DNA of 64,000 nt from Diplolepis rosae (GCA_030998225.1 JAPYXD010000170.1:1860001-1924000); one strand, 5' to 3'. Positions 1-12,496 are shown, counted from the stretch's first letter. Numbers and translations are program-made. The notes: generated from the letters alone by a model not told the origin.

Positions 1-239
1 CGACTCGAGCTGAGCTAGCCGAGTTTGCCGGTACATCAGGTTTTCACCAGGACACCCCCCCCCCTTTTTTTTCTATTTCTTTGAATTTTATCGAGCTGAG
101 GTGACCTAGTCGGTCTGGCGCCCAACAAAAATTGTTTGCGATATTTCCTCTGAAGCCGTCTGTTTTGATGTCCTGAAATTACTGGTGGGAGCTTGGTGCC
201 CAAGGGGTGCTGTGCATCAGGATAAATCATAGCATTACA
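1..239 (+). mobile_element. 3' end of an LTR (same family as 6972-19551)
   Basis: This segment matches the last part of the 5' LTR at about 8571-8803 almost base for base, including the C-run/T-run tract and the terminal ATTACA. It is a solo LTR or the 3' LTR of an element that starts left of the window. The sequence after base 239 is unrelated to the element interior, so no primer site follows and this is a right-hand element edge. Confidence 0.85.
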
Positions 240-830
240 ATGTTAATATGGAAATACCATTAAACACATGTTTTAGCTTTTTAATTTATCTACTGCTATT
301 AGACAATTTTCCATTTCCGTAGAGATTTTAAGTTATGGAATGAGAAGTTTGTGCTTAGGCTACAAAAATGTGAGATGGAAATATTTCTAACATATAACTG
401 AAAATATAAATTATGAACTTGAATTTTATGTTCATTTTATCTTGATAGAAAATATTGTTCTAATTGAAAAATTGTTAAATGTACAAAATTAGTAAGAAGT
501 ATATAAATTTGAATGGAAAATTATATATTGATTCAAATTTTATACATTTATTGTCACTAAATTTCACTGAAAGTTTATTTTTGAAGTGTTGAAATCCTCA
601 TGAAATTTTCCAAGATCATACTGATGTTTATTTCATGCAGACTTTCTTCAAGAAATTGAAGAAAAGTGTTATTTCTTGAACTATATACTTCGTAAATTCA
701 AATTCGTCGTCTGCTTCGCGCCTCTTTTGCACGTACTCGAGAAAAATACATTTCCTTATTTCGACTCGATAAACGAAAGTGTGAAATCTAAAATTAACTT
801 TAAAACTCATGCATTGTAAGGATGTCCGTC
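240..830 (-). repeat. Dispersed repeat copy, family shared with 60820-61330
   Basis: Read on the minus strand, this stretch aligns by eye with 60820-61330 on the plus strand. Both have the GC-rich core around GTGCAAAAGAGGCGCGAAG (714-733 here), then a segment near the words AAGAAATAACAC, then AT-rich sequence ending near a block with TTTGTAGCCTAA. Short ORFs over it are not conserved between the two copies. The repeat has no recognised coding capacity. Confidence 0.6.
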
Positions 831-970
831 TTGGTGCACGTTCGGGTTTACACGAAGCTGGTGACCGCAGCGTGTAGCAGAGCCGACACACTGACACGCC
901 ACGTTTGCATGTGTTTCTCCCAGATGGGAACGTGGTGGGGGCCGAAAAATCCCACATTCTGGAGACACTG

Positions 971-2556
971 GGCCAAAGGCTCCTTGTACCTACAGCTGAT
1001 ATTGCGTGCGCTAGGAATCACATATACGCACTGTTAGCTAAAGTTGTGTAAGTTAGATTGCTATATGAAACTCAACAGTGTGTAGGAGCACTGCTTACAA
1101 AATACAAATCGACAGGTTGCTCGGTTTTTATGTTTCTTTCGACTCTGCTGGATTCCGTGCAAAAGAGGCGCGAAAGAGTTGCCGAATTCGAAATGACGGA
1201 AGATATAATTTGAAAACATAACCCTAAAATCAAAATTTTATAATGTGTAAAATCTTTTACATGATAGTTTTAATAAACAAGTGTTAATTAAGGGGTTCAA
1301 TATTTAAGCAATTTAATAATTTATATTCTAATTCACATACGAAATTACAATTACTAAACAATTTTTTTGTATGAACTTGATTCGACAAACCTTTACTATG
1401 GAGTAAAATACTTTAAATACCATATTTTGAAATACATAACATCTTTTACGTGACAATTTCAATATATTAGTGTAAACAAAATGTTTCATTTCATTTTTGA
1501 TGTTTAAATTATATTTACATTTTCATAAGAAATTACTCATTGTGATTCTTTGTTATTAAGTAAAAGTGACCAATATTATAAAAATAAAATACTTTAAAAA
1601 AAAGTTTTAGAATACTTAAAAATTTGTATATGACAATTTTAATGTATAAATGTAAATGAAAGGTTTGATTATTGAAAAAAACCAATTAATTATATCTGAA
1701 TTCGCATTCGAAACTACAAATTGAGATTTCTTTGGTATGAAGATAATTCGACAAACTTTTATAGTAAACTAAAATACTTTAAATAATTTTTTTGGAATAC
1801 GTAAGATCTTTTAAAAGATAATTTTAGTATATGCACTGCCATCAGAAATTACAGGTTCACTTGTACTTTTATCTACTGTTAAAGCATCTTCATTTTTATA
1901 ATAACACGTGATGTAAAAGATTTTAACTATTCCACAAATTTTTAATGATATTTTATAACAAATAAATATTTTCCACTTCATATCAGAGAAATCTCAACAT
2001 GTAATTTAGTATTCAAATTGAAATATAATATATTTGATATTTAAAGAATCAAACTATTTATTCACACTTCGATAGTCTCTAAATCATTTATATCCAAATA
2101 CACTATAATGTATTTTTGAATAATCAAATATTTGATTTACATTTATTTGATGAAATTGTCATGTAAAAGGTTTTAAGTATTCTAAAAACTTTTTTGAGGT
2201 ACTTTATTCTAAAGGAAATTTTTTAAAATTTATTTCTTACTAGACAAATTTCAAAGTTAAATTTCTTATGCTAAATTAAACATGTTTTTCAATTTTTTAA
2301 ATAATCAAATCTCTTATTCACACTTGTATACTAGAATTTTCTAAAAATAATTTTAGTTAATTAAGAAATTTTGTTCCCAAATATTTGATTATTAAATTTG
2401 TAAAATTTATTTTATATTATAAAACTCTTCAGATGCAATTTCATATGAACTTTCAGCAGATGTTACGTGCGCGAGGATTCACACATACGCACTGACATTT
2501 AAAGTTGTGTAAGTTTGATCGCTATATGAAATCAAAGCGTGTATTAAAGAACAGTA
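971..2556 (+). repeat. Left arm of foldback-like inverted repeat
   Basis: The arm begins with a 170-bp block (about 1005-1190) that holds the GC-rich core motif, then AT-rich degenerate units of about 185 bp. It ends with a second partial version of the same block near 2460-2556 in the same orientation. Confidence 0.7.
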
Positions 2557-3413
2557 AAAGAAACTACTAATTAAACTATGAAATATTATGCATAGGATAA
2601 CAGCATTCAGATTTTTTAAACTGGGAATTAGTCACGTTTTCCAAGGGCTTCCTAGTCACGGTCGAACCTCCTTAAATTGAGAGAATAATGCTATTTTGGT
2701 GAAAAAGCGATTTTATGAAAAAAGATTTGAAACAAAATTTAAGCACAGAAGATAGTGTACCTTTCCAGTAGTAATTATATCATATTTTTTAAATTAATTT
2801 TTTCATTACTTTAAGAAAGTAAAACACTTATTTGGTTACCAATTGGATGTGGTAAAATTTTGGAGAATATTTTTCCCTAAAAAAAAAGTTCTCATTCGTC
2901 AAATCCCCACCATAATCAAACAAATTGTATTTGCCTACATAGAAAACATTTTACGTCATAAGTAAAAGTTCTATTGAAAAATATTTTCTTAATATCGCTT
3001 CAAATTAACTTCCTTGACTTGTTTATCTTTTTTCACTAAAAAAAATTTTGCTCTTAATTTTGTAATTGGAATTTTTATGATTGCTCAAACATTTTTTAAA
3101 TCTTTTCAAATATTTAAAATTTGTGATTGAAGCTTTAATTCATGAAGCTAAACATTTTTTTATATCTCTTCTTGTAACCATAAATATTTATTGATATTAA
3201 TTTTTACTGAAACATTTTTTTGAGTGTTTAAAACATCTCAAAATATATATAAAATCTTTCATATATTTATTTCAGGTGAATGATTTTAAAAAATATTTAA
3301 ACAAGAAGGGTAATTTTTTAAATAATATATTTTGAGTTTGGCGTCTCTTTCGCGCCCTTTTTGTATGGAATCGAGAAAAACATAAAATCTGAGCATGCTG
3401 TCAATTTTTTAAG

Positions 3414-5000
3414 AAGTTCTTTAATACACGCTTTGACTTCATATAGCGATCAAACTTACACAACTTTAAATGTCAGTGCGTATGTGTGAATCCTCGCGCA
3501 CGCAATATCTGCTGAAAGTTCATATAAAATTGGATCTGAAGAGTTTTATAATATAAAATAAATTTTACAAATTTAATAATCAAATATTTGGGAACAAAAT
3601 TTCTTAATTACCTAAAATTATTTTTAGAAAATTCTTGCATACAAGTGTGAATAAGAGATTTGATTATTTAAAAAATTGAATAACATGTTTAATTTAGCAT
3701 AAGAAATTTAACTTTGAAATTTGTCTAGTAAGAAATAAATTTCAAAAAATTTCCTTTAGAATAAAGTACCTCAAAAAAGTTTTTAGAATACTTAAAACCT
3801 TTTACATGACAATTTCATCAAATAAATGTAAATAAAATATTTGATTATTCAAAAATAAATTATATTGTATTTGGATATAAATGATTTAGAGACTATCGAA
3901 GTGTGAATAAATAGTTTGATTCTTTAAATATCAAATATATTATATTTAAATTTGAATACTAATTTACATGTTGAGATTTCTCTGATATGAAGTGGAAAAT
4001 ATTTATTTGGAATAAAATATCATTAAAAATTTGTGGAATAGTTAAAATCTTTTACATCGCGTGTTATTATAAAAATGAAGATGCTTTAACAGTAGATAAA
4101 AGTACAAGTGAACCTGTAATTTCTGATGGCAGTGCATATACTAAAATTATCTTTTAAAAGATCTTACGTATTCCAAAAAAATTATTTTAAGTATTTTAGT
4201 TTACTATAAAAGTTTGTCGAATTATCTTCATACCAAAGAAATCTCAATTTGTAGATTCGCATGCGAATTCAGATTTAATTAATTGGTTTTTTTCAATAAT
4301 CAAACCTTTCATTTACATTTATACATTAAAATTGTCATATACAAATTTTTAAGTATTCTCAAACTTTTTTTTAAAGTATTTTATTTTTATAATATTGGTC
4401 ACTTTTACTTAATAACAAAGAATCACAATGAGTAATTTCGTATGAAAATGTAAATATAATTTATTCATCAAAAAAGAAAAGAAACCTTTTGTTTACACTT
4501 ATATATTGAAATTGTCACGTAAAAGATGTTATGTATTTCAAAATATGGTATTTAAAGTATTTTACTCCATAGTAAAGGTTTGTCGAATCAAGTTCATACA
4601 AAAAAATTGTTTAGTAATTGTAATTTCGTATGTGAATTAGAATATAAATTATTAAATTGCTTAAATATTGAACCCCTTAATTAACACTTGTTTATTAAAA
4701 CTATCATGTAAATGATTTTACACATTATAAAATTTTGATTTTAGGGTTAAGTTTTCAAATTATATCTTCCGTCATTTCGAATTCGGCAACTCTTTCGCGC
4801 CTCTTTTGCACGGAATCCAGCAGAGTCGAAAGAAACATAAAAACCGAGCAACCTGTCGATTTGTATTTTGTAAGCAGTGCAGTTCCTACACACTGTTGAG
4901 TTTCATATAGCAATCTAACTTACACAACTTTAGCTAACAGTGCGTACATGTGATTCCTAGCGCACGCAATATCAGCTGTAGGTACAAGGAGCCTTTAGCC
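3414..5000 (-). repeat. Right arm of foldback-like inverted repeat
   Basis: Reverse complement of the left arm. The inner block continues leftward to about 3337 with the GC-rich core at 3347-3366, which the left inner end lacks, so the spacer is not symmetrical. The outer core lies at 4792-4811. Confidence 0.7.
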
Positions 5001-5844
5001 AGAGAAAACTCAGAGAACCACTGCGAACAGCAGACACACTACGCTGCGCACGCAACCATTCTCACCTACGTACTGCTGTTGGCGTTGTGTGCGTAACGTT
5101 CGCGTGTCAAATCTGGACACACTGCTTATACTTCACAAATGCATGAAATTCAGGAAGGAATGAAATGTGAGTTATCGTCTTATATTTCATAACTGCATAA
5201 AATTCAGAAACAAATTACAATGTGGGCGAGCATCTTATGTTACTACATTATGAATTCCATACAATCCTAAAATATAAGACTATCACTCACATTTTATTCA
5301 CATCACTCACGACCACATCATACCACGCTCCGGTGTAAAAACATGTTCACTCAAGCAAAAGTCGAACATTTTAATATGGATATATGAAGATCTTATGCCC
5401 AGTACAGGATTCAGTACGAGTTTTCCGAAATTGAAAAGAAGCGTACGCATTTTTCAAGATATTTCAGAAGCGGATAATCAGAAATTAAATTTTTTCCAGA
5501 TAATTATTTTCTATGAAAAACAAACAAATCGATCTATTGTTTATTAAAAAAAAAAGTAAATGGGTCCTGAATTACAGAGCACTGAACTTTCAGTACATTT
5601 TAGCACTTTTTCCCAGTTTTTTAACACTGAACGTACCGTGACCTGGCCAAATGACCTGTTGCAAACTTTTGATTAGAAAATTCACAAAAAAGTGTTATCT
5701 TTTTTGCACGTTTGACATCATGAATTTTTCTATTGAATATACCAGTGTTCGCAGAACTTGGACGTAAATGGCCCCACCACTGACTCGTGTAGATCCTCAT
5801 ACTACCAACCGCGGCGTTTCGGTGTGTCCACACTTTCTAGCTTC
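5001..5844. other. Unassigned flank with a small inverted repeat
   Basis: No gene is recognised. A short inverted repeat links about 5157-5190 and 5265-5297 (AAATGTGAGT...GTCTTATATTT and its complement). 5001-5110 is somewhat GC-richer with no ORF. ORFs of 60-70 codons at 5621-5943 overlap on opposite strands and look like chance. Confidence 0.4.
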
Positions 5845-6971
5845 GATTTCATGCTGGCGGCTGTTGAGCTAAGATCAAGAATTATGTTTCTCTCGACTTC
5901 GTGTGAAAGAGGCACGAAGCAGACGACAAATTCAAAATCATAAAATATATAGTTTAAGATATTAGCTTTCTTTTTTTGATATTTTGATAAACACTTACCT
6001 GAAATGAATATCTGAAAGATTTTTTTGAATTTTAAGATGCTTTAAACACTTGAGAAATAATTTTTAAGTAAAATTTATGGTTCAATAAGTGTTCAAAGTC
6101 TCAAAACAAAATATCGATTTATATATTTTTTAACATTGTAAATAAATTATTTTCAATTGAAAGATTATATGGACGATAATTCATATCAAGATAAGATAAA
6201 TCATAAGATGCAAATTTACGAAATAAAAGGTTTGAATAAAATACTTTGGAAAGTTTGTCTGAATACAAATATACACCTTTTTTTATAATGTGTAGCACGT
6301 TTTCACATGACTACTTGAATATACAAGTGTGAACAAAATAATTCTATTATTAAAAAATCATTTTATAATATTAAAGTTGATGTAAATAACTAATTTTCTT
6401 AAATTCACTAAATTTCTTTTTCAGTTTAAGTGAAACAGGAAATTCAATTTACTTAAGGCTATATCGGCCTTAAGGAACATATTCTCATCATGACACTCAT
6501 GCTTCACGCTCGATTTTCTGTATACAATTCAGTAACTTTTTAATAAATTACATGATTAAAATAATTTATTTGTTTTCTTCCAAATATCTCAAAAAGGAAA
6601 AACAATCGTGGACTTTATTTAAGGAAACGATTTTGCAGAACAACGCTTATTTCGTATCTCACATATTTTAGTGAAAAAAATCGAAGTTTTTCAATATTAA
6701 AAAGCAAAACATAAAATATACATCCAGTCGAGAAATTTCTCAATAAGAATGTGTAGACCTCATTTGGGCAAATAATTTTTCATCCAAATGTTTTTTATGT
6801 ATCTCATATATTTTGTCTAAAAAATGGAATTCTTGAATTTTAATCGTTTTTTTTCGAATTGAAACGAAAAATATATGTTTTTTCAGAAACTGTGTGAGAC
6901 AAAATTTGTAGATCTTTTTGAAACGAACAACTTTGTATTCTTACGTTTTTTTCGTATTTCACATATTATTG
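5845..6971 (+). repeat. Left part of a dispersed repeat split by the LTR element
   Basis: Starts with a version of the GC-rich core (5901-5920), followed by AT-rich units. From about 6340 it aligns with the reverse complement of about 57400-57850. The alignment continues on the far side of the LTR element from 19552, so 6971 and 19552 were once adjacent. Confidence 0.75.
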
Positions 6972-8803
6972 TGTGACGTTGCAAATTTTTGCAACTCACA
7001 ATTATGGATAAAATGTACGAATTTTAATATTTAATTTCAAAGTGCTTAAATTTGAACGATTTTAACGGATTAACAAGTTTCTCGAAGGCTGCACGGTACT
7101 CCGGGACCAGGGGCTAAATTTAGAATTTAATATTGAGGATTTACTGCTGTATTTGTTTTATTTATGTGAAAACGACGAGGATGATCCTGAGAGCAACGTG
7201 GGACGTCGAGGGAACTCAGAACCAGAAGGACTTACACAGGACTTATGCTGACGTCTAGCCCGAAAATTTTGCTGCATGTTGTCGTACCTGCCACCTTTCA
7301 GTTTTGCCGCCTATTTCCAAACCACCACCTTCGTCAACCCATGAACTGGGCACCCTTCGAGGACGCCCCTAGGACTTGTGCTGCGTTTCCTGCCTCAAGG
7401 ATCCTAGATGACTACTCCACCTGGCAAGAAACCTCGAAGACCGAGTCATGGGCAACTCCAGTCTCGACCTCCGTTCACTAGCGAGGCCCCTATAGCCCAG
7501 GCCCGTGGCATGCCACTCTTTATTGGATCCCCGCAAGATTCCTCATGTAACGGATGAGCAAGGGAGTCCCCAGAATTTTGATTCATACTATGGATGTCAA
7601 CGGAGGGGAAGGGGACTGGAGCAACAACCGCTGACGACATAAATATGAAAATTTTACCAGGAGTGAGGACGTTGGGGTACTGCAGGCTCCTCGTCAATAC
7701 GCTCCTGCGATACCTCTGCACGAGATCCTAGCAGAAGTGGGCCGCCAGCCAATCAGCGCGCAGAACCAGCGGTAGGGGAAGCGACAGGAAGGCACGAGCG
7801 ACCGGCAAGCGTCAGCATCGTCCTATTTCGTCAGCAGCCTTCGAGGAAGCCAGCTACTTTGCCGCCGCACCACGCATCCTCCAGTTTGTGCGGAATATTT
7901 TTCAAGTGCGAATTCTTTTGTATTGGACTGTTTTAAAGATTATAACGACCCGGGGACAACGAGGCCATCGTTCTCAGTCGCCGGTTTTGGGCATTGTCGC
8001 CTTCTTTAAGGTGAGACCGCTTTATTTTATCCTTTCCAGGAACCCTACCGTCACGTGGCCACCATTTTTTTTTTGCTACAGTTGGCTTTCAGGTTAATAA
8101 TTTGGCACGTGTCAGGGCGGATTCCCGGACTGGGTTCCGATTTCATTGACTGTCCCTTTTTTTTTTGAGTAGTGTTATGTAGTAAGACCCCATAAGTGTT
8201 AACGACCGTCCCCTATTTTCCTTAATATCCGTGTTTTAAAGAATTTACGACTCCGACCCGGAGTATCGGACGAAATAGCCTAACCTCAAAGGTTAACTCC
8301 CCCCCCCCCTTTTTTTGATATACCGTAGTATTCCCGAATTCACGGCTCTCGACTCGTCTCCCCCCCCCCAATTTGTCATACACTGCTCCCCCCTTTTTTT
8401 TGTAGATAGCTAGGTTAGATGCGAGAAATTGTCGGGTTACCAAGTTGTATAAGTGATTGAATAAACTAAGCTTAATATTGTGGCAGTTTTGTGATTATTT
8501 ACCCCCTTTATAGGTTAGAAACCTCTTCCGGGAACCATATGCCGTTTGGGAACCTCCCCTACTCTGCCGACTCGAGCTGAGCAAGCCGAGTTTGCCGGTA
8601 CATCAGGTTTTCACCAGGACACCCCCCCCTTTTTTTCTATTTCTTTGAATTTTATCGAGCTGAGGTGACCTAGTCGGTCTGGCGCCCAACAAAAATTGTT
8701 TGCGATATTTCCTCTGAAGCCGTCTGTTTTGATGTCCTGAAATTACTGGTGGGAGCTTGGTGCCGAAGGGGTGCTGTGCATCAGGATAAATCATAGCATT
8801 ACA
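6972..8803 (+). repeat. 5' LTR
   Basis: 1832 bp, TG...CA termini. It contains a likely polyadenylation signal AATAAA at 8459-8464 and several adjacent C-run/T-run tracts (about 8300, 8360, 8390, 8622). Compared with the 3' LTR it keeps about 82 bp at 8535-8617 and lacks about 100 bp that the 3' LTR has near 19100-19197. ORFs inside it recur in both LTRs because the LTR is duplicated. Confidence 0.93.
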
Positions 8804-8804
8804 A

Positions 8805-8823
8805 TGGCGCCCAACGTGGGGCC
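8805..8823 (+). other. Primer binding site, tRNA-Lys(CTT) type
   Basis: TGGCGCCCAACGTGGGGC begins one base after the LTR terminus. It is complementary to the 3' end of the common metazoan tRNA-Lys with CUU anticodon (recalled sequence), so minus-strand DNA synthesis is probably primed by that tRNA. Confidence 0.85.
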
Positions 8824-11483
8824 ACCAAAGGAAGAGGTTTCGAACTAAAGTTTTGTTGAGAGGAATATTGGAAATTTTAGTTATTCTTTGAACTGTGCTT
8901 AGTCTGAAAATTTGTGTTTACTTTGAAAATTTTTTATTTTAGTTCGGAAATATCAGCCATTTTAAAGTATCGCAGGGGGCCTCGAAAAGATTCGAGTCGA
9001 GGTTGATTGAATGTTTGTACATTAGTTCCACAAGATTTCTCGCCTCAGTCCCCTTACGACCTATCGACCTCCCTATTAATAATAACCCTATTTTAACCCT
9101 GTTATAAAAAAAAAAAAAAAAAAAAAAAAATATATATGTTAGTAAAGCTTAGTGAACCCTCTATCCCTTTTGAACTTGAAGTTTCGACTCAGCCGCCGAC
9201 TTCCGAAAGTGCCACCAATTTTAACCCCGATTTAACCCTTCCATTGAATAATTACTGACGGAAAATTTATTGTAACCCTTGCTGCCGCTATATCGACCTC
9301 AATGTCCAAAATAACCCCACATCAACCCGGTTCGAGAATATATTATGGAAGTATAGTTAAACCTCTGGTACTTGTGAACCCCGATATTTCGACTCAATCG
9401 TCGATTATCGAATCTGTCCCTAATTATTAACCCCGATTTAACCCCTCTATCAAATCATTACCGTCGGAAAATTTATTATAACCCCGGAAACTGTTATTAA
9501 ACGTCGGGTTGTGCATACGCATCCATTTACCGCCTCATTAGCATTTTTTTAACCCTGGATAAACCCTTTGTCTCTTGCCTTAATAATTGATTCCTAATAA
9601 TTTAATTTTCCTTCAGTTTTGATCTTTAAATATTCTCTGCTCTTCATAACTACCTTTAATATTCATTGCATTCTGTAGTTTGATATTTCGATAAATTTGA
9701 TAATTCATTATATAGTTGGCTTTGATAAAATATCGTCGTAATAAGATTGCCTCAATAGAGAATTAAAAGCGACGATATTATTTTCGACTCTGACCTGTAA
9801 TGTTTACATCGAGCTGTGCTACCCATAATAACATTACGAACGTAAACACAACGGCTAGCACTCGCACACCTCAGAATTATTGTAATCGACTTTTCGATCT
9901 ATAATAATAGGAATAATTCGCAGCATTAAAATAAAAACTGGAAATATTATTTCGTGTCCTGAACTCAGCTTGAGGACCTACTAGCAGTGATTCTCAACAC
10001 GGTCTCCCTTATTGGTAAATATTATCTTGAATTATGAGTAATGCTTATATTCTAGGCTGAGCTTTATTATTTTTTTTATTTTTTATTCTTAGTGTATAAT
10101 TAAATTCCCCTATAACCCCAAGCGAGTTAACCCCTCGGTTGAATAGATTGCATAGATTTAATTATAATAACAAATATTATTGCCACCACATTATTTGACC
10201 GGTCTATTAATCCCTCTTGCCTTACATTGATTCTTATTTTTGGGTAACCCCGTTAACGCCCCTTAACCCTAAAGTGTGACGCGTAACCCTTATAAAATAT
10301 TTTCGGTAATATATACCCTTTTTTCTCTTTTGACCTTTTATTTCGGCCTTTGACCCAAAATAATAACCCTACCGACTTCTATTCTATTGGCGTGGAAATT
10401 ATAAACCCCTTTAACCCTCATCAATTATACTTAACCATTAACACCGCTTTATCGACATTTTCTCTTATTTTATTTCGATCTTCGACCCAACGTAATAATT
10501 CTACCGACTACTACCCCTACGATATTAAAAATACCCTTGAGAAACTTAGGTAACCCTTACCAATAACCCTCAAGCAAATATTGATTTTTTTTTTTTTAGG
10601 AGAGTTCATACCACCATCCTAATCAATAATAGAGTTATTAGACCTTATTTATTCGTTTATCGAATTATAAATAATAATTTGTTTATTCTATTATTTGTTG
10701 TTATTTATTATTAGGACAACACATCAGTGAGTCCGACTGGTTGTAACATTAAGATACCAACACATTAGGGAGTCCGATTTACTCCATAAATTTATATTGT
10801 ATACATTTTTTGTTTTGTTCATTTTTTATACTGTGTAGGTTATCTTCCCCCCAGGTGAACTAGAATACTATCGAGCCCATACATCTACGTTTTCTTAGGG
10901 AACCCCATTGACCCAATATTTGCCAAGACCTTATCGCTCATTTTAAATTTTGTTCCAGCTTGACCCTTGACCTGACTTACTGACCCTGAAATTGTCTTGT
11001 CCTTCAGAGCACTAAATTCGAGGTATTTATTCATTGCTTAGTTCTTAAATTAGTAATTTCTTTATTCCTTCCTAAGATACGTGCTTATTAACCAACCCCA
11101 TAGTAGATAACCCCTCTCATCGACCAGGAATCCGTTATTCATTATCTAACCCAGGATTTATTTATTTTATTACCATTGTAGTATACTATATCCTTTATTT
11201 ATTTTGGAATCCCGAATCATCCGTTATTTATCAACTAACCCTGAATTTACTTACTGTTATTATTTATTTAATCGTTTTATACCCCAGTCCTAAGTGATTC
11301 TATTTAGTTTAACCTTGACAGAACTTTGGATACTCGACCCTTTGTTTTATTATATTTGTGTCGCACGTACTGGCTCCCTACCGATAGCCAATTGGCTTCA
11401 CGTATTACTTTTCGGGATTTCCGCTAACGACTCTTATTCTTCTCCGTACCATTTATATCGCTTGGATTATCAATTAAGTCACC
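8824..11483 (+). other. Long untranslated leader rich in AACCC words
   Basis: No ORF above about 70 codons before the gag start. By eye about 29 copies of AACCC (often TTAACCCT or TAACCCC) are scattered from 9080 to 11240 at irregular spacing, with many TTCGAC words. A poly(A)/TA tract lies at 9107-9137. Packaging, dimerisation or translation control are possible roles, but none is shown. Confidence 0.6.
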
Positions 11484-12179
11484 ATGGCCAGATATACGGG
11501 TGATGACTCGTGGATTTACAAGTTGAGTAAAGAGGACCTTATCGCGGAACTTGAGATTCGTGGTTTACCAGGAGCAGGTAGCCTACCGGTATTGCGAGCG
11601 CGGCTCACAAAGTTTGAGAGAGAGAAGGAAGACCAAAATAAAACTCTTGATCCCGTGGAAGAGAATTCCAAGGAATCCAAATTTTCGGATGGGGAGTCGG
11701 GAGCTGTGAGTGCGGTGGACGAGCGAGGTCCTGAGACCACTGTGGGAAATAAGTCCGTCGAGGTGCCAAGTGGAGGAGATAATTGTGTCAACACTGGCAC
11801 TACTCCGAAAACAGTGAGCAACTGCATCGCTACTCAAACGGATGCGCCGCTACATGCTGACGGTTCAGATGGGTCAAAGGATATTGGTCGGCGTGCTGTT
11901 GGGGACCGCGACATACCCAGACCTTCCGGGGTATATGTTCGCAACTTCGCGGATCCAGACCGACGAACCCGATGGCCAAACATCAACCGGCAAGACGGGG
12001 TGAATTTGGCCGAATTAAATATTCCCGGAAACTACCCTCGTGAACATAGAGAACCGACGCCGCAGTATTTCGGCCCAAAGGACGATTATAACCTACAGGG
12101 TAAACAGAGGATCTATTTCGAACCCCCCATGACAACCGCTACGATGATTATGGCCCCTACCGAAACCAGAACCCTTTGA
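11484..12179 (+). CDS. gag: gag N-terminal part with SAP-like helix
   Basis: A 231-codon reading frame whose start lies in a good context (ACCATGG). Residues about 12-48 (LSKEDLIAELEIRGLP... then RARLTKF) have the hydrophobic pattern of a SAP-type helix-turn-helix. In eukaryotes such motifs bind AT-rich nucleic acid, and they occur at the N-terminus of some retrotransposon Gag proteins. The rest is acidic and low complexity, then Pro/Tyr/Asn-rich. A single-base shift in a C6 run at about 12122-12128 moves the continuing reading frame to the next segment, so this ORF ends early. It follows the leader and precedes pol, as expected for gag. Confidence 0.75.
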   Translation: MARYTGDDSWIYKLSKEDLIAELEIRGLPGAGSLPVLRARLTKFEREKEDQNKTLDPVEENSKESKFSDGESGAVSAVDERGPETTVGNKSVEVPSGGDNCVNTGTTPKTVSNCIATQTDAPLHADGSDGSKDIGRRAVGDRDIPRPSGVYVRNFADPDRRTRWPNINRQDGVNLAELNIPGNYPREHREPTPQYFGPKDDYNLQGKQRIYFEPPMTTATMIMAPTETRTL

Positions 12180-12496
12180 ATAACCCTAACGACCAGGATA
12201 GCGACCCTTACCCCTATCCCCCCACTGCGGGAAATTATCGATCCAGAGAACAATACCCTCATGTCACCTTCGATCCTGTCTTGGACTCTGCCCCTTTCGA
12301 CCACGGTTGTGCCCCCGAGGACAGGCGCTTTTCTAGAAGAGGACCACCACCCCCCTCTCCAGCCACTGCATATGATACAATGCGGAGGTGGAATCTTAGA
12401 TTCTCAGGAGCGCGCGACGAGGACCCCGAGGACTACATCCTTAAAATCATAGAAGGACGATCAGTAATTCCGGTGGCTGACGAGGTGATCCCCTAA
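12176..12496 (+). pseudogene. gag: gag continuation, capsid start, cut by deletion
   Basis: A 106-codon frame continues gag after the frameshift. It is rich in Asn, Asp, Pro and Tyr. At residues about 70-95 it reaches RRWNLRFSGARDEDPEDY, which fits the start of a Ty3-type capsid domain (W...F.G..D...F...IE). The capsid stops after about 30 residues at PVADEV, and pol sequence begins within about 10 bases. Most of capsid, any nucleocapsid at this place, the protease and the first part of RT are missing. The junction near 12480-12492 therefore marks an internal deletion. This Gag could not make a particle alone. Confidence 0.7.

Larger units (their letters stand above)
971..5000. repeat. Foldback-like long inverted repeat (about 4.03 kb)
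   Basis: The left arm (971 to about 2556) and right arm (about 3414 to 5000) are reverse complements of each other with few mismatches and short indels. Both outer ends carry the words GCTCCTTGTACCTACAGC or the complement. The spacer of about 0.86 kb is AT-rich with no ORF of note. Inside each arm a unit of about 185 bp recurs: the phrase 'CTTTTACATGACAATTTTAATATAT' in degenerate form appears near 1250, 1438, 1620 and 1805. Long inverted arms built of short tandem units resemble Drosophila Foldback/Galileo elements (known architecture). Membership is inference, since no transposase or target duplication was seen. Confidence 0.7.

Noticed and set aside
628..1037. ORFs of 109 and 71 codons on opposite strands
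   Set aside because: They cross the edge between two repeats, overlap each other, and match no domain.
7245..7721. Overlapping ORFs of 78 and 91 codons, repeated exactly at 17984-18460
   Set aside because: They repeat because they lie in the two LTRs. They oppose each other and are broken in the older relic, so not two genes.
8222..8443. 73-codon minus-strand ORF, Gly/Lys-rich
   Set aside because: Made by the C-run/T-run tracts of the LTR.
9080..11240. AACCC words as telomere-like repeat
   Set aside because: They are dispersed singly, never in tandem, and lie inside a retrotransposon leader.
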